Notes under the pieces: model-generated | Databases searched by the model: none | What the model saw: the letters and a program-made list of their open reading frames with translations, nothing else | Told to the model about the DNA's origin: nothing | DNA from: Gammaproteobacteria bacterium | GTDB lineage: Bacteria; Pseudomonadota; Gammaproteobacteria; UBA5335; SLRW01 | Length of the DNA: 7,633 nt | Assembly (NCBI GenBank): GCA_007130745.1 | Contig: SLRW01000064.1 | Span: 1 to 7,633, forward strand | Direction of reading: 5' to 3' | Shown here: piece after piece, positions 7,545-7,633 of the stretch | Numbering within the stretch: the first letter of the stretch is position 1 | Layout: the number at the start of each line of letters is the position of its first letter | Made by a program: the position numbers and the translations under genes

Positions 7545-7557
7545 CTTGTTCAAGAAA
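7542..7557 (-). repeat. 7-bp inverted repeat just after the tRNA 3' end
   Basis: The arms TTTCTTG and CAAGAAA are separated by two bases. The repeat begins two bases after the encoded CCA and shares three bases (7542-7544) with the outer end of the terminator stem. In RNA it could form a weak 6-7 bp AU-rich hairpin with a tight loop. It might mark the 3' trailer for processing or compete with the base of the terminator stem. Confidence 0.5.
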
Positions 7558-7559
7558 CT

Positions 7560-7633
7560 TGGTAGCGGGGGCAGGATTCGAACCTGCGACCTTCGGGTTA
7601 TGAGCCCGACGAGCTGCCAGACTGCTCCACCCC
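7560..7633 (-). tRNA. initiator tRNA-fMet (CAT), first three bases outside window
   Basis: The minus strand reads as a tRNA from position 4 to the 3' end with encoded CCA (7562-7560). The anticodon loop CTCATAA has anticodon CAT. Three consecutive G:C pairs (GGG/CCC) at the bottom of the anticodon stem and the A11-U24 pair mark it as initiator, not elongator. The TTCGAAT T loop is canonical. Length would be 77 with the missing three bases, as in E. coli. Its position ahead of rimP-nusA-infB matches E. coli metY. Base 72 is U, where E. coli has A. It supplies the tRNA that IF2, encoded downstream, delivers. Confidence 0.96.

Noticed and set aside
1..7633. CRISPR arrays, insertion sequences, phage or defence genes
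   Set aside because: None seen. The coding is continuous housekeeping genes on one strand, with no direct-repeat arrays, transposase motifs or integration scar at the tRNA 3' end inside the window.

Overview
This window is an ordinary, densely coded stretch of a GC-rich gammaproteobacterial chromosome. Every supported gene lies on the minus strand, so transcription runs from the right edge (7633) to the left edge (1). The gammaproteobacterial assignment is an inference. It rests on the gene order tRNA-fMet, rimP, nusA, infB, rbfA, truB (the metY-nusA-infB operon order of E. coli), a NusA with two C-terminal acidic repeats, a long IF2 with a charged linker, and an AccA that aligns closely with the E. 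coli protein in the parts I can recall. I cannot name the genus.

Layout along the direction of transcription: initiator tRNA-Met lacking only its first three bases (7560-7633); a short palindrome and a strong intrinsic terminator/attenuator (7521-7557); rimP (7007-7483); nusA (5508-7010, overlapping rimP in an ATGA); a 66-bp spacer; infB (2892-5441); a 39-bp spacer; rbfA (2475-2852); a 36-bp spacer; truB (1503-2438); a spacer with a small hairpin at the truB stop and a weak promoter-like sequence; accA (449-1411); and the first half of an alpha/beta hydrolase gene that runs off the left edge (1-418). There is no gene-free stretch over 300 bases.

The first part of the run is a translation and ribosome-maturation unit. 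RimP and RbfA mature the 30S subunit, NusA controls transcript elongation and termination, IF2 places the initiator tRNA on the ribosome, and TruB makes pseudouridine 55 in tRNAs. The initiator tRNA that IF2 uses is encoded at the head of the same cluster. The last part, accA and the hydrolase, belongs to lipid metabolism.

The main departure from the familiar layout is that truB is followed by accA, not by rpsO-pnp, and accA is away from its usual neighbours dnaE and tilS. I looked for an undescribed system and found none. The secondary observations are a possible internal IF2 start, overlapping hairpins between the tRNA and rimP, and in-frame juxtaposition of accA with the hydrolase.
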